Program-made: the position numbers and the translations under genes
In this document: one piece after another, positions 9,576-17,735 of the stretch
Numbering within the stretch: position 1 is the stretch's first letter
Layout: every line of letters starts with the position of its first letter
Assembly: GCF_014204895.1 (NCBI RefSeq)
Contig: NZ_JACHMF010000001.1
Span: forward strand, 3,782,001 to 3,846,000
Length of the DNA stretch: 64,000 nucleotides
Source of the DNA: Paractinoplanes abujensis
GTDB taxonomy: Bacteria > Actinomycetota > Actinomycetes > Mycobacteriales > Micromonosporaceae
Direction of reading: 5' to 3'
The notes under the pieces: generated by a model
Told to the model about the DNA's origin: nothing
What the model saw: the letters and a program-made list of their open reading frames with translations, nothing else
Database searches by the model: none

Positions 9576-9604
9576 CTTCCGGAAGATTTCCGGAAGTTTC
9601 GGAA
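9576..9604. promoter_or_regulatory. Tandem palindromic operator upstream of the xylanase
   Basis: Two exact TTCCGGAA palindromes (9577-9584 and 9588-9595) are offset by 11 bp. A near copy, TTCGGAA (9598-9604), follows about 10 bp later, so all three face the same side of the helix. The first is embedded in the 10-bp palindrome CTTCCGGAAG. The position at and just after the predicted start point fits repression by a dimeric regulator. No candidate regulator gene is adjacent. Confidence 0.55.
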
Positions 9605-9637
9605 TCCCGTCCTCACCGTCCCGCTGCAGGAGTTCCC

Positions 9638-10774
9638 GTGCGTCGTCTTCGACTTCCCCTTTCTGTGGTCAGCGCCGCGATGCTGCTGACCTTCGCCGGC
9701 CCGCCCCCGGCCGGCGCCACACCGCCGCCGGCGAAGCCGTCGGCGCCCCAGGCCTACCCCGCCGATTCGCTGCGCGCGCTCGCCGCCCGCGTGGGCCTGC
9801 GCATCGGCACGGCCGTGAACGCCGACCAACTAGGCACCAACGAGAAATACACGCAGATCACCGCTCAGCAGTTCTCCTCAGTCACCGCGGAGAACGCCAT
9901 GAAGTGGGCCGAGGTGGAGGCCGTCCGCGGCACCTACACCTTCCAGAAGGCCGACCAGCTCGTCGCCTTCGCGAAGAAGAACAAGCAGCTGGTCCGGGGT
10001 CACACGCTGGTCTGGCACAACCAGCTGCCCACGTGGTTGTCCGCCGACGGCACCACGACCACCCTGTCGGACGACGAGGTGAAGGCGGCCCTGAAGAAGC
10101 ACATCTTCGAAACGATGCGCCACTTCAAGGGCGACATCTGGCAGTGGGACGTGGTCAACGAGGCCTTCGACGACAACGGGCAGCCCCGCCAGTCGATCTG
10201 GTACAAGGCGTGGGGTGGCACCGGCTACATCGCCGACGCGTTCCGCTGGGCGCACCAGGCCGACCCCAAGGCCCTGTTGTTCTACAACGACTACAACCTC
10301 GAGTTCACCGGGGTCAAAAGCGACGCCGTGTACGCGATGGTCCGCTCGCTGCAGGCGCAGCGCGTGCCGATCCACGGCGTCGGGTTCCAGGGCCACCTCT
10401 CCACCCAGTACGGCTATCCCGACCTGAGCAACAACCTCGAGCGCTTCGCCGCCCTCGGGCTGAAGGTCGCGCTGACCGAGGTGGACGTGCGCACGCAGAC
10501 CAAGCCGGACGCGGTGAACGAGCCGGTGAACGCGCTCGCCCCGTACGCCCAGGAGAGCTACTGGTCGCGCACCCTGCAGGCGTGCCTGGCCGTCCGGGCC
10601 TGCATCTCGTTCACGCCGTGGGGCTTCGGCGACGCCTACTCGTGGGTGCCGGGCTGGTTCACCGAACCGCAGGAGGGCGCCGCCCTCATCTACGACGAGC
10701 AGCTGAACCCGAAGGGTCAGTTCGACGTGCTGCGGCAGGATCTGGCGCTAGCCTCAGGGGCTCCGCGCCGCTGA
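9638..10774 (+). CDS. Secreted GH10 endo-1,4-beta-xylanase
   Basis: 378 aa. Cleaves internal beta-1,4 bonds of xylan outside the cell. Signal peptide at about 1-32 (hydrophobic core VVSAAMLLTFAG, then AGAT). A single GH10 barrel starts near residue 45 (VGLRIGTAVN). Family signatures are SVTAENAMKW, RGHTLVWHNQ, DVVNEAF (acid/base Glu175) and LTEVDV (nucleophile Glu281). Unlike its divergent neighbours it has no carbohydrate-binding module. GTG 9638 was chosen because GCAGGAG sits 5 bases upstream and it gives a proper signal peptide. A strong hairpin follows the stop, so it is probably monocistronic, controlled through the repeat operator at 9576-9604. Confidence 0.95.
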   Translation: MRRLRLPLSVVSAAMLLTFAGPPPAGATPPPAKPSAPQAYPADSLRALAARVGLRIGTAVNADQLGTNEKYTQITAQQFSSVTAENAMKWAEVEAVRGTYTFQKADQLVAFAKKNKQLVRGHTLVWHNQLPTWLSADGTTTTLSDDEVKAALKKHIFETMRHFKGDIWQWDVVNEAFDDNGQPRQSIWYKAWGGTGYIADAFRWAHQADPKALLFYNDYNLEFTGVKSDAVYAMVRSLQAQRVPIHGVGFQGHLSTQYGYPDLSNNLERFAALGLKVALTEVDVRTQTKPDAVNEPVNALAPYAQESYWSRTLQACLAVRACISFTPWGFGDAYSWVPGWFTEPQEGAALIYDEQLNPKGQFDVLRQDLALASGAPRR

Positions 10775-10780
10775 GCACGC

Positions 10781-10817
10781 GCCCGTTGCCGCCGGTGCGC
10801 AGCCGGCGGCAACGGGC
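10781..10817 (+). terminator. Terminator after the xylanase gene
   Basis: Perfect 15-bp GC-rich stem (10781-10795 with 10803-10817) and a 7-nt loop, only 6 bases after the xylanase stop. It also lies just past the 3' end of the convergent hydrolase gene, so it may act in both directions. Confidence 0.8.
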
Positions 10818-10825
10818 GGCGGCAG

Positions 10826-11644
10826 TCAGCCGCCTCGGCCGCGGGCCAGGAAGCACGACAGAAGCTGCCGGAACTCGTCCGGGTGCTCGATGGCCGGCAC
10901 GTGCCCGCACCGGCCGAGCACGTGCAGACGGACGTCGGTCAGGTGGTCGAGCAGGGGCAGGGCCGCGGTCCCGAGCGGGGTCACGCTGTCCTGCGCGCCG
11001 TGCACGAGCAGCACGGGGGCCCGGATCGCGGCCAGGGCCGGCGCCGGGAGGGTGAGGTCTTCGGCCCACCGCGCCCTCGGCGGCGGGAACAACGACGCGA
11101 AGGCGGCCGCCCCCGCTCGCATCGCGGCGGCCCGGGCGTCGATTGCGGCCCGGGTGACGAGCGCTTGGTCGAGCACGAGGCGGCTCAGCATGTCGCGGGC
11201 CCCGGCCGGTCCGGCGGGAGCGGCCCAGAGCGCGTCGAGATCGGCCGACAGCGGCGCTCCGGGGGCACCCATCGTCGAGACCGCCACGACCCGGGTGACC
11301 TGCTCCGGCCGCGCGGCGGCCAGCGCCAGCGCCACGGCCCCGCCCATGGAATGACCCACGACGGCATAGCGCTCGGCACCGATCGTCTCCATCAGAGCCG
11401 CGGCCTGCTCCGTCCACAGCCGAAGCCCGCCCCGGGCGCCCGGCGGCACGGGGGTGCGTCCGAAGCCCGCCTGGTCGGGAGCCACCAGATGCCAGGAAGG
11501 GCCCAGCGCCTGCGCGGTGGCGGCCCAGGCCCCGGCCCCGGTCGTGCCGGGTCCGGAGCCGTGCAGCATCAGCACCACGGGCCCGGTGCCGACCTCCAGG
11601 ACGTGGACGGCGGAACCGCCGACGGTGACGGTCCGAGCCGTCAC
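10826..11644 (-). CDS. Alpha/beta-hydrolase (meta-cleavage-hydrolase/lactonase-like)
   Basis: 272 aa, cytoplasmic (no signal). Alpha/beta-hydrolase fold with the oxyanion segment LHGSGPGTTG, nucleophile elbow GHSMGG, a likely acid in HGAQDSVTP and catalytic His in CGHVPAIEHP. HGSGPG resembles meta-cleavage-product hydrolases and related C-C hydrolases or lactonases, but the substrate cannot be read from sequence. Start GTG 11644 overlaps the upstream DJ-1-like stop as GTGA, so the two are probably co-translated. Other in-frame starts further upstream would lie inside that gene. With the DJ-1-like and GntR genes it sits opposite the ABC importer operon. Confidence 0.85.
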   Translation of the reverse strand: MTARTVTVGGSAVHVLEVGTGPVVLMLHGSGPGTTGAGAWAATAQALGPSWHLVAPDQAGFGRTPVPPGARGGLRLWTEQAAALMETIGAERYAVVGHSMGGAVALALAAARPEQVTRVVAVSTMGAPGAPLSADLDALWAAPAGPAGARDMLSRLVLDQALVTRAAIDARAAAMRAGAAAFASLFPPPRARWAEDLTLPAPALAAIRAPVLLVHGAQDSVTPLGTAALPLLDHLTDVRLHVLGRCGHVPAIEHPDEFRQLLSCFLARGRGG

Positions 11645-12204
11645 GCGGAACTGACGGACTTCGAGAAGACCTCCATCATCGCCCGGCCGAACTGCGGCAT
11701 GTCGGGCCAGCCCCGGCACGAGACGAGGTTGCCGTCCACGACGTCGGGAGCGTCGATGACCGTCGCGCCGGCGTTCTCCATGTCACCGGTGATGGGCGGG
11801 AAACACGCCGTCTTACGTCCCTTCAGCAGTCCGTACACCGCCGGCACCTGCGCGCCGTGGCACACGAGCGCGATGGGCAGGTTGCGCGCGAAGAAGTGCT
11901 CGGTGATGCGCCGGACGTCGGCGTCGACCCGGATCCACTCGGGAGCGCGCCCGCCGGGGATGATGAGCGCGTCGTAGCGCTCGACGTCGACCTCGGCCCA
12001 GGGCACGTCGACCGGCAGCTTGCGACCGTTCTTCTCCACGTAGGCGTCGGAGTTGGGGTCGAATTCGTGGATGACCAGCTGCACGTCGCGCGTCGTCCGG
12101 GACGCGACGTCGACGTCCCAGCCGCCCTCCTGCACGCGATAGTAGGGGTACATCGTGTCGAGCTCCTCGGCGGCGTCGCCGGTCAGGAGCAGCGCTCTGG
12201 GCAC
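11641..12204 (-). CDS. DJ-1/PfpI (glutamine amidotransferase-like) family protein
   Basis: 187 aa. Members act as glyoxalases/deglycases, proteases, hydratases or stress proteins. The fold is marked by ALIIPGGRAPEWIR (with the acidic residue region earlier) and the nucleophile elbow LVCHGAQVP with its conserved Cys. SCRGWPDMPQFGRAM near the C-terminus resembles the region that completes the active site. No signal peptide. A role in handling a reactive aldehyde or ketone made by the neighbouring alcohol/aldehyde dehydrogenase pathway is possible but is inference from context. AGGAG lies upstream of ATG 12204. Confidence 0.88.
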   Translation of the reverse strand: MPRALLLTGDAAEELDTMYPYYRVQEGGWDVDVASRTTRDVQLVIHEFDPNSDAYVEKNGRKLPVDVPWAEVDVERYDALIIPGGRAPEWIRVDADVRRITEHFFARNLPIALVCHGAQVPAVYGLLKGRKTACFPPITGDMENAGATVIDAPDVVDGNLVSCRGWPDMPQFGRAMMEVFSKSVSSA

Positions 12205-12294
12205 CTGCTTCTCCTCGCATCGGGGGGTCGGGTGAGGGCGGATCCAATCCGATCTGATCCGGTGGAGCCAGCATTACCCTGCCCCGGCCGACCG

Positions 12295-13035
12295 TCAAGC
12301 CTCCACCGCCTCCGGGCCCGCATCCTCGATCTCGTCGAACACCCGCCGGAACCGGTCGCCCGAGCGCAGGATGTGCCGGCGCATCGCGTAAGCGGCGGCG
12401 TCCGGGTCCCGCGCGGCGATCGCGGCCACGACCTGTTCGTGCTCGGCCATGGCCAGGTGGGTGACCTGCGTGTCGCGGTGCAGCCGGAACAGATGCACGT
12501 GGCTGTGCAGGCGCGCGAGCGCCTCCCGGATGACCTGGTTCTCCGCGCTGGCGGCGACGAGATCGTGCAGCGCGGCGTCGCGCAGCCCGAAGGCGCCGTA
12601 GGCCATGGGCCCGCTGCTGCCCTCCAGCTCGGCCATCTCCGTCAGCATCCGCCGCAGGGCCGCCACCTGCTCCAACGAGGCGCGCTCAGCCGAGCGGCGG
12701 GCCGCCGCCGGCTCCAGGAGCAGGCGAACTTCGAGCATGTCCTCGAACCGGTCGCGGGTGATCTGGGGCGGGATGCGGTAGCCGGCGTGGGGCACCCGGA
12801 CGACCAGCCCCTCGGCCTCCATCCGGTTCAGGGCGTCCCGGATCGGCGTCTGCGAGACTCCCAGCTCACGCGCGAGGACGTCGATCGTGACGCGCGAGCC
12901 CGGTTCGATCCGCAGCGACATCAACTGCCCCAGCAGCGTGTCGTACACCTCGTCGGCCAGCCGGCCGCGTGATCGCCCCGGTGGCACACCTCCCGTCGGG
13001 TCCCGGCGGCTCCGAGTGATCATCGCTTCGTCCAT
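12295..13035 (-). CDS. GntR-family (FCD subgroup) transcriptional regulator
   Basis: 246 aa. Winged HTH at about residues 25-90 (LADEVYDTLLGQL, VTIDVLARELGVSQTPIRDALNRMEAEGL), then an alpha-helical FCD ligand domain (EDMLEVRLLLEPAAAR, DAALHDLVAASAENQ, AMAEHEQVVAAI), which in this family binds small organic acids, often through a metal. Divergent from the ABC importer/dehydrogenase operon across a 347-bp gap rich in inverted repeats, so it is the likely local regulator. GAGAGGA lies 12 bases before ATG 13035. An in-frame ATG at residue 5 is the alternative start. Confidence 0.9.
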   Translation of the reverse strand: MDEAMITRSRRDPTGGVPPGRSRGRLADEVYDTLLGQLMSLRIEPGSRVTIDVLARELGVSQTPIRDALNRMEAEGLVVRVPHAGYRIPPQITRDRFEDMLEVRLLLEPAAARRSAERASLEQVAALRRMLTEMAELEGSSGPMAYGAFGLRDAALHDLVAASAENQVIREALARLHSHVHLFRLHRDTQVTHLAMAEHEQVVAAIAARDPDAAAYAMRRHILRSGDRFRRVFDEIEDAGPEAVEA

Positions 13036-13382
13036 CGTGACGTGAGGTCCTCTCTCGCGTCGTCGCGAGCCTGTTGACAGCAGTTACAGGGCTGCGACAT
13101 GCTGACGCCCACCAGATCGTATAGGAAACACGACGAATGATCTTCGTCGAGCACCTCCTTTGATCATTTCCAGCACCGTCAGCATGCTCGACGTCCCGCT
13201 CGGTCCGCCACCGGACCACCGGGCCTTTCCGACGGCATCGGGCGATCGGCGTACGGACGCCGCAGTGCGCTCGCCGCGCCGGTCCGCAGACCACGCGAAC
13301 ACCGTGGCCGAGACCCGAGACCTGCCGCTCAGCGCACCGAAGCGAGGCCGCACACGTCCCCTCCCAGAAAGCAGGCAGCGAT
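13036..13382. promoter_or_regulatory. Divergent control region with inverted repeats
   Basis: Gene-free region between the GntR gene and the importer operon. A 10-bp perfect inverted repeat is split far apart: CATGCTGACG at 13098-13107 and CGTCAGCATG at 13177-13186. Between them lies a hairpin-like repeat CGACGAA/TTCGTCG (13131-13137 and 13143-13149, 5-nt spacer). The two distant arms could be paired operator sites for GntR looping. I could not assign promoters with confidence. Confidence 0.5.
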
Positions 13383-14810
13383 ATGCGGTACCCGAAGCGA
13401 AGAGGACGACCGGCCGTTCCCGGTCGCGTGCGGCTGGCCACGGCGGCCATGCTGCTCATGGTCACCACAGTGGCGGCGTGCGGCGGCGGTCAGGACGACG
13501 ACGCGACGACGGGAGCCCCCAAGGCGCCGGCGGCCGTTCCGGAACTCAGCACGGACCCGCTCACTCTCAGCTTCGTCTGGTTCGAGTGGCCCCCCGCGAA
13601 AGCGCTGGAGGCCTTCGCGAACGAGGAGTACAAGAAGGTGCGGCCGAACACGACCATCAAGGTCAACACCGTGCCCAACGCGAACTGGCACGACGCCATG
13701 TTCACCCAGTTCGCCGCGCGTAAGACCGACTTCGACATCGCGATCCTGGACTCGCAGCACATCGGCGAGGCCGTGACGAACGGCAACATTCTCGACCTCA
13801 CCGACTTCGTCAAGAACAACATCGAGGTCGACGCCTACGACCCGTACCTGCTGGCCGCCTACGGCCAGTTCCCGCAGGCCGAGACCGGTCAACGCGACGA
13901 GAACGCCAGCCTGTACGGGCTGCCGCTGCTCGGCGACACCTGGACGATGATCTACCGCAAGGACCTGATCGGCGATCCGCCGCAGACGTGGGACGACATG
14001 ATCGCGGCCGCCGCTAAGTGCCAGGCGGAGAACCCCGGCGTCAGCGGGCTGGCCTTCCACCAGGCCAACGGCTCCGACGCCGCGGCCGTCACCTACAACA
14101 CGGTCAACGGCGTCTACGGCGGCAACCTCTGGGACGCCAAGACCAAGAAGATCGAGGGCGTGCTGAACGACGCGGCCGGCCAGGAGGCGATGGACGTCCT
14201 GGTCACCAAGATGAAGCCGCTGACGGCCAAGGGCTCCGGAAACTGGTTCATCGACGAGGTGAACGCGGCGGTCGCCCAGGGCAAGGCCTGCATCGCATTC
14301 AACTGGATCGCGGCCAGCGGCGGTCTGCTCGACCCGAAGCAGTCGGCTCTGGGCAAGACGCGTGAGCAGATCCTCGGCAAGCTGGGTTTCGCCACCCTGC
14401 CCAGACAGAAGACGGACCTGGTTCCGCTCGGCGGCATGGGGATGCACGTGTCGGCCTACTCCCCCGCGGCGCAGCAGGCCGAGGCTCTGAACTTCATGAA
14501 GTGGTTCGAGCAGGCCGACATCCAGAAGAAGTGGGCCGCGGCCGGTGGGGTGCCCTCGCGCACCGACGCCATCCAGTCGCCCGAGTTCCTCAACGCCGGG
14601 CCTTTCAACAAGGTGTACGCCGACTCGGTGCCACGGATGCGCGACATGTGGAACGTGCCGGAGTACGCGCGCCTGGTCGACATCGAGAACACCAACGTGA
14701 ACGCGGCCCTCAACGGCGCGAAGGAGCCCAAGCAGGCGCTCGACGACATCGCCAAGGAGCAGCAGAGCGTGCTCGACTCCAGTGGCCGCAAGGGCGGCGG
14801 CGGACTGTGA
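13383..14810 (+). CDS. ABC importer substrate-binding lipoprotein (family 1 sugar-type)
   Basis: 475 aa. Extracytoplasmic receptor anchored through Cys33 (lipobox VAAC after a basic, hydrophobic leader). Mature sequence resembles family 1 solute-binding proteins (LTLSFVWFEWPPAKAL, DFDIAILDSQHIGEAV, YGLPLLGDTWTMIYRKDLIG, LNFMKWFEQADIQKKWAAAGGVPS). It is longer than many sugar receptors. It heads a tight operon with two permeases and two ATPases. The two-ATPase arrangement recalls the rhizobial GlpSTPQV glycerol importer, so the ligand may be a polyol or another small hydroxylated compound. This is inference. Confidence 0.9.
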   Translation: MRYPKRRGRPAVPGRVRLATAAMLLMVTTVAACGGGQDDDATTGAPKAPAAVPELSTDPLTLSFVWFEWPPAKALEAFANEEYKKVRPNTTIKVNTVPNANWHDAMFTQFAARKTDFDIAILDSQHIGEAVTNGNILDLTDFVKNNIEVDAYDPYLLAAYGQFPQAETGQRDENASLYGLPLLGDTWTMIYRKDLIGDPPQTWDDMIAAAAKCQAENPGVSGLAFHQANGSDAAAVTYNTVNGVYGGNLWDAKTKKIEGVLNDAAGQEAMDVLVTKMKPLTAKGSGNWFIDEVNAAVAQGKACIAFNWIAASGGLLDPKQSALGKTREQILGKLGFATLPRQKTDLVPLGGMGMHVSAYSPAAQQAEALNFMKWFEQADIQKKWAAAGGVPSRTDAIQSPEFLNAGPFNKVYADSVPRMRDMWNVPEYARLVDIENTNVNAALNGAKEPKQALDDIAKEQQSVLDSSGRKGGGGL

Positions 14811-15757
14811 GTGATCCCGCCGCTGCGACGACCGACCGTCCCGGGCCGGTGGCGACGCCGACGCCGCCGGCCCGGGACCGGTCCCCGAGGATGACGGACC
14901 GCCGGCTCGCCGTGGTCTTCATCGCGCCCGCGCTGCTGCTGTTGCTCGCCATGTCGGTGTTCCCGTTGCTGTGGGCGCTGTACCTGTCCTTCACCGACTA
15001 CTCGGCCACCCGGGGCGGGCCGGCGGCCTTCGTCTGGTTCGGCAACTACACCGCCATTCTCACGTCGGCGCAGGTCCACCAGCGGGCCTTGACGACGCTG
15101 GTTTACGTGGTGGGCGCGGTCGGCCTGCAGACCGTGCTCGGGTTCACCATCGCCTACCTGATCTCCCGGCGTACGCACGGGCGGGGCCTGCTGACCACCC
15201 TGTTCCTGGTGCCGATGATGTTGTCGCCGGTCGTGGTCGGGCTGTTCTGGCGCTTCATGCTCGACGCGCAGTTCGGCGTGGTCAACAGCCTGCTCGGCTC
15301 GCTCGGGCTGGAACCGGTGGAGTGGCTGACCCGGCAGCGTACGGCGCTGGTCTCGCTGATCGTGGTGGACACCTGGCAGTGGACGCCGTTCATCATGCTC
15401 ATCGCCCTGGCCGGGCTGACCGCGGTGCCCAAGTACCTGTACGAGGCGGCCTCGATCGACCGGGCGTCGGAGTGGTTCCGCTTCCGCACCATCACCCTGC
15501 CGCTGGTGTGGCCGCTGCTGCTGATCGCCGTGCTGTTCCGGGCCATCGAGGCGTTCCGGCTGTTCGACCTCGTCTACATCCTCACCAGCGGAGGGCCGGG
15601 GGTCTCGACCGAGACGTTGTCGTTCCACGTCTACAAGGTCGCGTTCCTCGGCTTCAACACCGGAACCGCGTCGGCGTACGGGATCCTCATGGTCCTCGTC
15701 GTCATCGTCCTCACGCAGCTCTACCTGCGCTACCTGAACAAGCTCAAGGAGGACTGA
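14807..15757 (+). CDS. ABC importer permease 1 (MalF/UgpA type)
   Basis: 316 aa. Proline-rich cytoplasmic N-terminus of about 33 residues, then six predicted TM helices beginning with LAVVFIAPALLLLLAMSVFP. The EAA loop for docking the ATPases is visible (YEAASIDRASEWFRFRTITLP). The C-terminal part has SGGPGVSTETLSFHVYKVAF, typical of MalF/UgpA-like subunits. Start GTG 14807 overlaps the binding-protein stop as GTGA, so translation is probably coupled. Confidence 0.92.
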   Translation: MSDPAAATTDRPGPVATPTPPARDRSPRMTDRRLAVVFIAPALLLLLAMSVFPLLWALYLSFTDYSATRGGPAAFVWFGNYTAILTSAQVHQRALTTLVYVVGAVGLQTVLGFTIAYLISRRTHGRGLLTTLFLVPMMLSPVVVGLFWRFMLDAQFGVVNSLLGSLGLEPVEWLTRQRTALVSLIVVDTWQWTPFIMLIALAGLTAVPKYLYEAASIDRASEWFRFRTITLPLVWPLLLIAVLFRAIEAFRLFDLVYILTSGGPGVSTETLSFHVYKVAFLGFNTGTASAYGILMVLVVIVLTQLYLRYLNKLKED

Positions 15758-16668
15758 TGGCCGTCTCCGTCAACGAGGCCGTCGCCCCGGGTCCCGTCCG
15801 GGACCACGCGCCACCCACGCGCCGTCTCGCCGGCCGGGGCCGCTCCGTGCTCGAGATCGCGCTGCTGACCCTGCTGGCCGTCGTGATGCTCTTCCCGGTG
15901 CTGTGGATGATCGAGACCTCGCTCAAGGAGAACCGGGACGTCTACGCCGTACCGGCCAAGTTCTTCGACTTCACGGTCACCCTGGACCATTACCGCGACG
16001 TGTTCGTCTCCTCCGGCGGCGGACGTTCCACCCTGTCCACGTCGTTCCTCAACTCCGTGATCGTCGCCGGGGTCTCCACGCTGCTGGCCACTGTGCTCGG
16101 GGTCCCGGCGGCCTGGGCCTACTCGCGCTTCGCCCTGAAAGCCAAGAAGGACCAGCTGTTCTTCATCCTGTCCACCCGGTTCATGCCGCCGGTGGTGGTC
16201 GTGATCCCGATCTTCCTGATGTACCGCCAGGTCGGGCTCATCGACAGCGCGCTCGGCCTGATCCTCATCTACACCGCATTCAACGTCCCGTTCACGATCT
16301 GGATGATGAAGGGGTTCGTCGACGAGGTGCCCGCGGAGTACGAGGATGCCGCGATGCTCGACGGCTACACGCGCTTGCAGGCGTTCCGCAAGTTCACGCT
16401 GCCGCTGCTCGTGCCCGGCATCGCCGCCACCGCGGTCTTCGCCCTCATCTTCTCGTGGAACGAGTTCGTGTTCGCCATCTTCCTCACCTCCAGCGACGAG
16501 GTACGGACGGCCCCGCCCGCGATCGCGGGTCTGATCGGCGGCACCACAGTGGACTGGGGGCTCGTGGCCGCGTCATCGGTGGTGTTCGCCCTGCCGGTGC
16601 TCGTCTTCGCCTACCTGGTGCGCAAGCACCTCGTCGCCGGTGTGACGCTCGGGGCGGTGCGACGCTGA
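15757..16668 (+). CDS. ABC importer permease 2 (MalG/UgpE type)
   Basis: 303 aa. Six predicted TM helices, starting with VLEIALLTLLAVVMLFPVLW and followed by MIETSLKENRDVYAVP. EAA loop YEDAAMLDGYTRLQAFRKFTLP. C-terminal WNEFVFAIFLTSSDEVRT is typical of MalG-like subunits. Its ATG shares one base with the previous stop (TGATG) and has an excellent AAGGAGG site at 15747-15753. It pairs with permease 1 to form the channel. Confidence 0.93.
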   Translation: MAVSVNEAVAPGPVRDHAPPTRRLAGRGRSVLEIALLTLLAVVMLFPVLWMIETSLKENRDVYAVPAKFFDFTVTLDHYRDVFVSSGGGRSTLSTSFLNSVIVAGVSTLLATVLGVPAAWAYSRFALKAKKDQLFFILSTRFMPPVVVVIPIFLMYRQVGLIDSALGLILIYTAFNVPFTIWMMKGFVDEVPAEYEDAAMLDGYTRLQAFRKFTLPLLVPGIAATAVFALIFSWNEFVFAIFLTSSDEVRTAPPAIAGLIGGTTVDWGLVAASSVVFALPVLVFAYLVRKHLVAGVTLGAVRR

Positions 16669-17735
16669 TGGCCGGCATCGAGGTGACCGCCCTGCACAAG
16701 CGCTACCCCGACGGGACGGTGGCGGTCGAGCACGTGGACCTGTCCATCGGCGACGGCGAGCTGTTCGTGATGCTCGGCCCGTCGGGCTGCGGCAAGACCA
16801 CCACACTGCGAGCCGTGGCCGGCCTGGAGAGACAGACCAGCGGCGACATCCGCATCGGGCCCACCCTGGTCAACGATCTGCCGCCCGCCCAGCGCGACAT
16901 CGCCATGGTGTTCCAGTTCTACGCGCTCTACCCGCACCTGCGGACCCGCGACAACCTCGCGTTCCCGCTGCGGGCCGAGGGACTGCCCAAGGCGCAGGTA
17001 CGCGAGCGCGTCGACGAGGCCGCCCGGCTGATGCGGCTGGCTCCCCTGCTGGACCGGCGCCCCCGCCAGCTGTCCGGCGGCGAGCAGCAGCGCGTCGCGC
17101 TCGCCCGCGCCCTGGTGCGACGGCCGCGCGCCTTCCTCATGGACGAGCCGCTCACCAACCTGGACGCGGAGCTGAGGGCGGACATGCGTACGGAGATCAA
17201 GCACTTGCAGGGCGAGCTGGGCACGACGATGGTGTACGTCACCCACGACCAGGTCGAGGCCATGTCGCTCGGGCACCGGATCGCCATCCTCAACAAGGGC
17301 CGCGTGGAGCAGATCGGCACCCCGCTGGAGGTCTACGACCGTCCGGCCAGTCTGTTCTGCGCCGCCTTCATCGGCTCCCCGCCGATGAACCTGATCGAGG
17401 TGGACGTGGCCGACGGGAAGCTGCGCGGTCAGGGCGGGCTGGCCCTCACCCCACCGCCCGGTCTGCCCCGCGACCGTGCCCTGGTCGCCGGTGTCCGGCC
17501 GGAGGCGCTGGAAGTCACCGAGCCCGGTGCGGACCGCTCGATCCCGGCCCGCGTCATCTCGGCGGAGTGGCTGGGCGACGAAATCATCTACGTGGTCGAC
17601 CACGGCGGGCGGCGCGACGTGCGGGTGCGGATGGCGCCGACGGTCCGTTTCGCCGCCGACGCACCGGTCGGGCTGCGGCACACCGGCGGGACCCCGGCGG
17701 TCTACGACGTACGCACGGAAGAGTTGGTGGCCTGA
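16668..17735 (+). CDS. ABC importer ATPase 1 (MalK/UgpC type, canonical active site)
   Basis: 355 aa. Walker A GPSGCGKTTT, Q-loop VFQFYALYP, signature LSGGEQQR, Walker B AFLMDEPL, D-loop SNL-equivalent TNLD, and H-loop VYVTHDQ are all intact. A C-terminal MalK-like OB domain (about 240-355) includes FIGSPPMNLIEV. Start overlaps the permease stop as TGATG. It very probably forms a heterodimer with the next gene product, since the operon encodes two different ATPases for one importer. Confidence 0.94.
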   Translation: MAGIEVTALHKRYPDGTVAVEHVDLSIGDGELFVMLGPSGCGKTTTLRAVAGLERQTSGDIRIGPTLVNDLPPAQRDIAMVFQFYALYPHLRTRDNLAFPLRAEGLPKAQVRERVDEAARLMRLAPLLDRRPRQLSGGEQQRVALARALVRRPRAFLMDEPLTNLDAELRADMRTEIKHLQGELGTTMVYVTHDQVEAMSLGHRIAILNKGRVEQIGTPLEVYDRPASLFCAAFIGSPPMNLIEVDVADGKLRGQGGLALTPPPGLPRDRALVAGVRPEALEVTEPGADRSIPARVISAEWLGDEIIYVVDHGGRRDVRVRMAPTVRFAADAPVGLRHTGGTPAVYDVRTEELVA

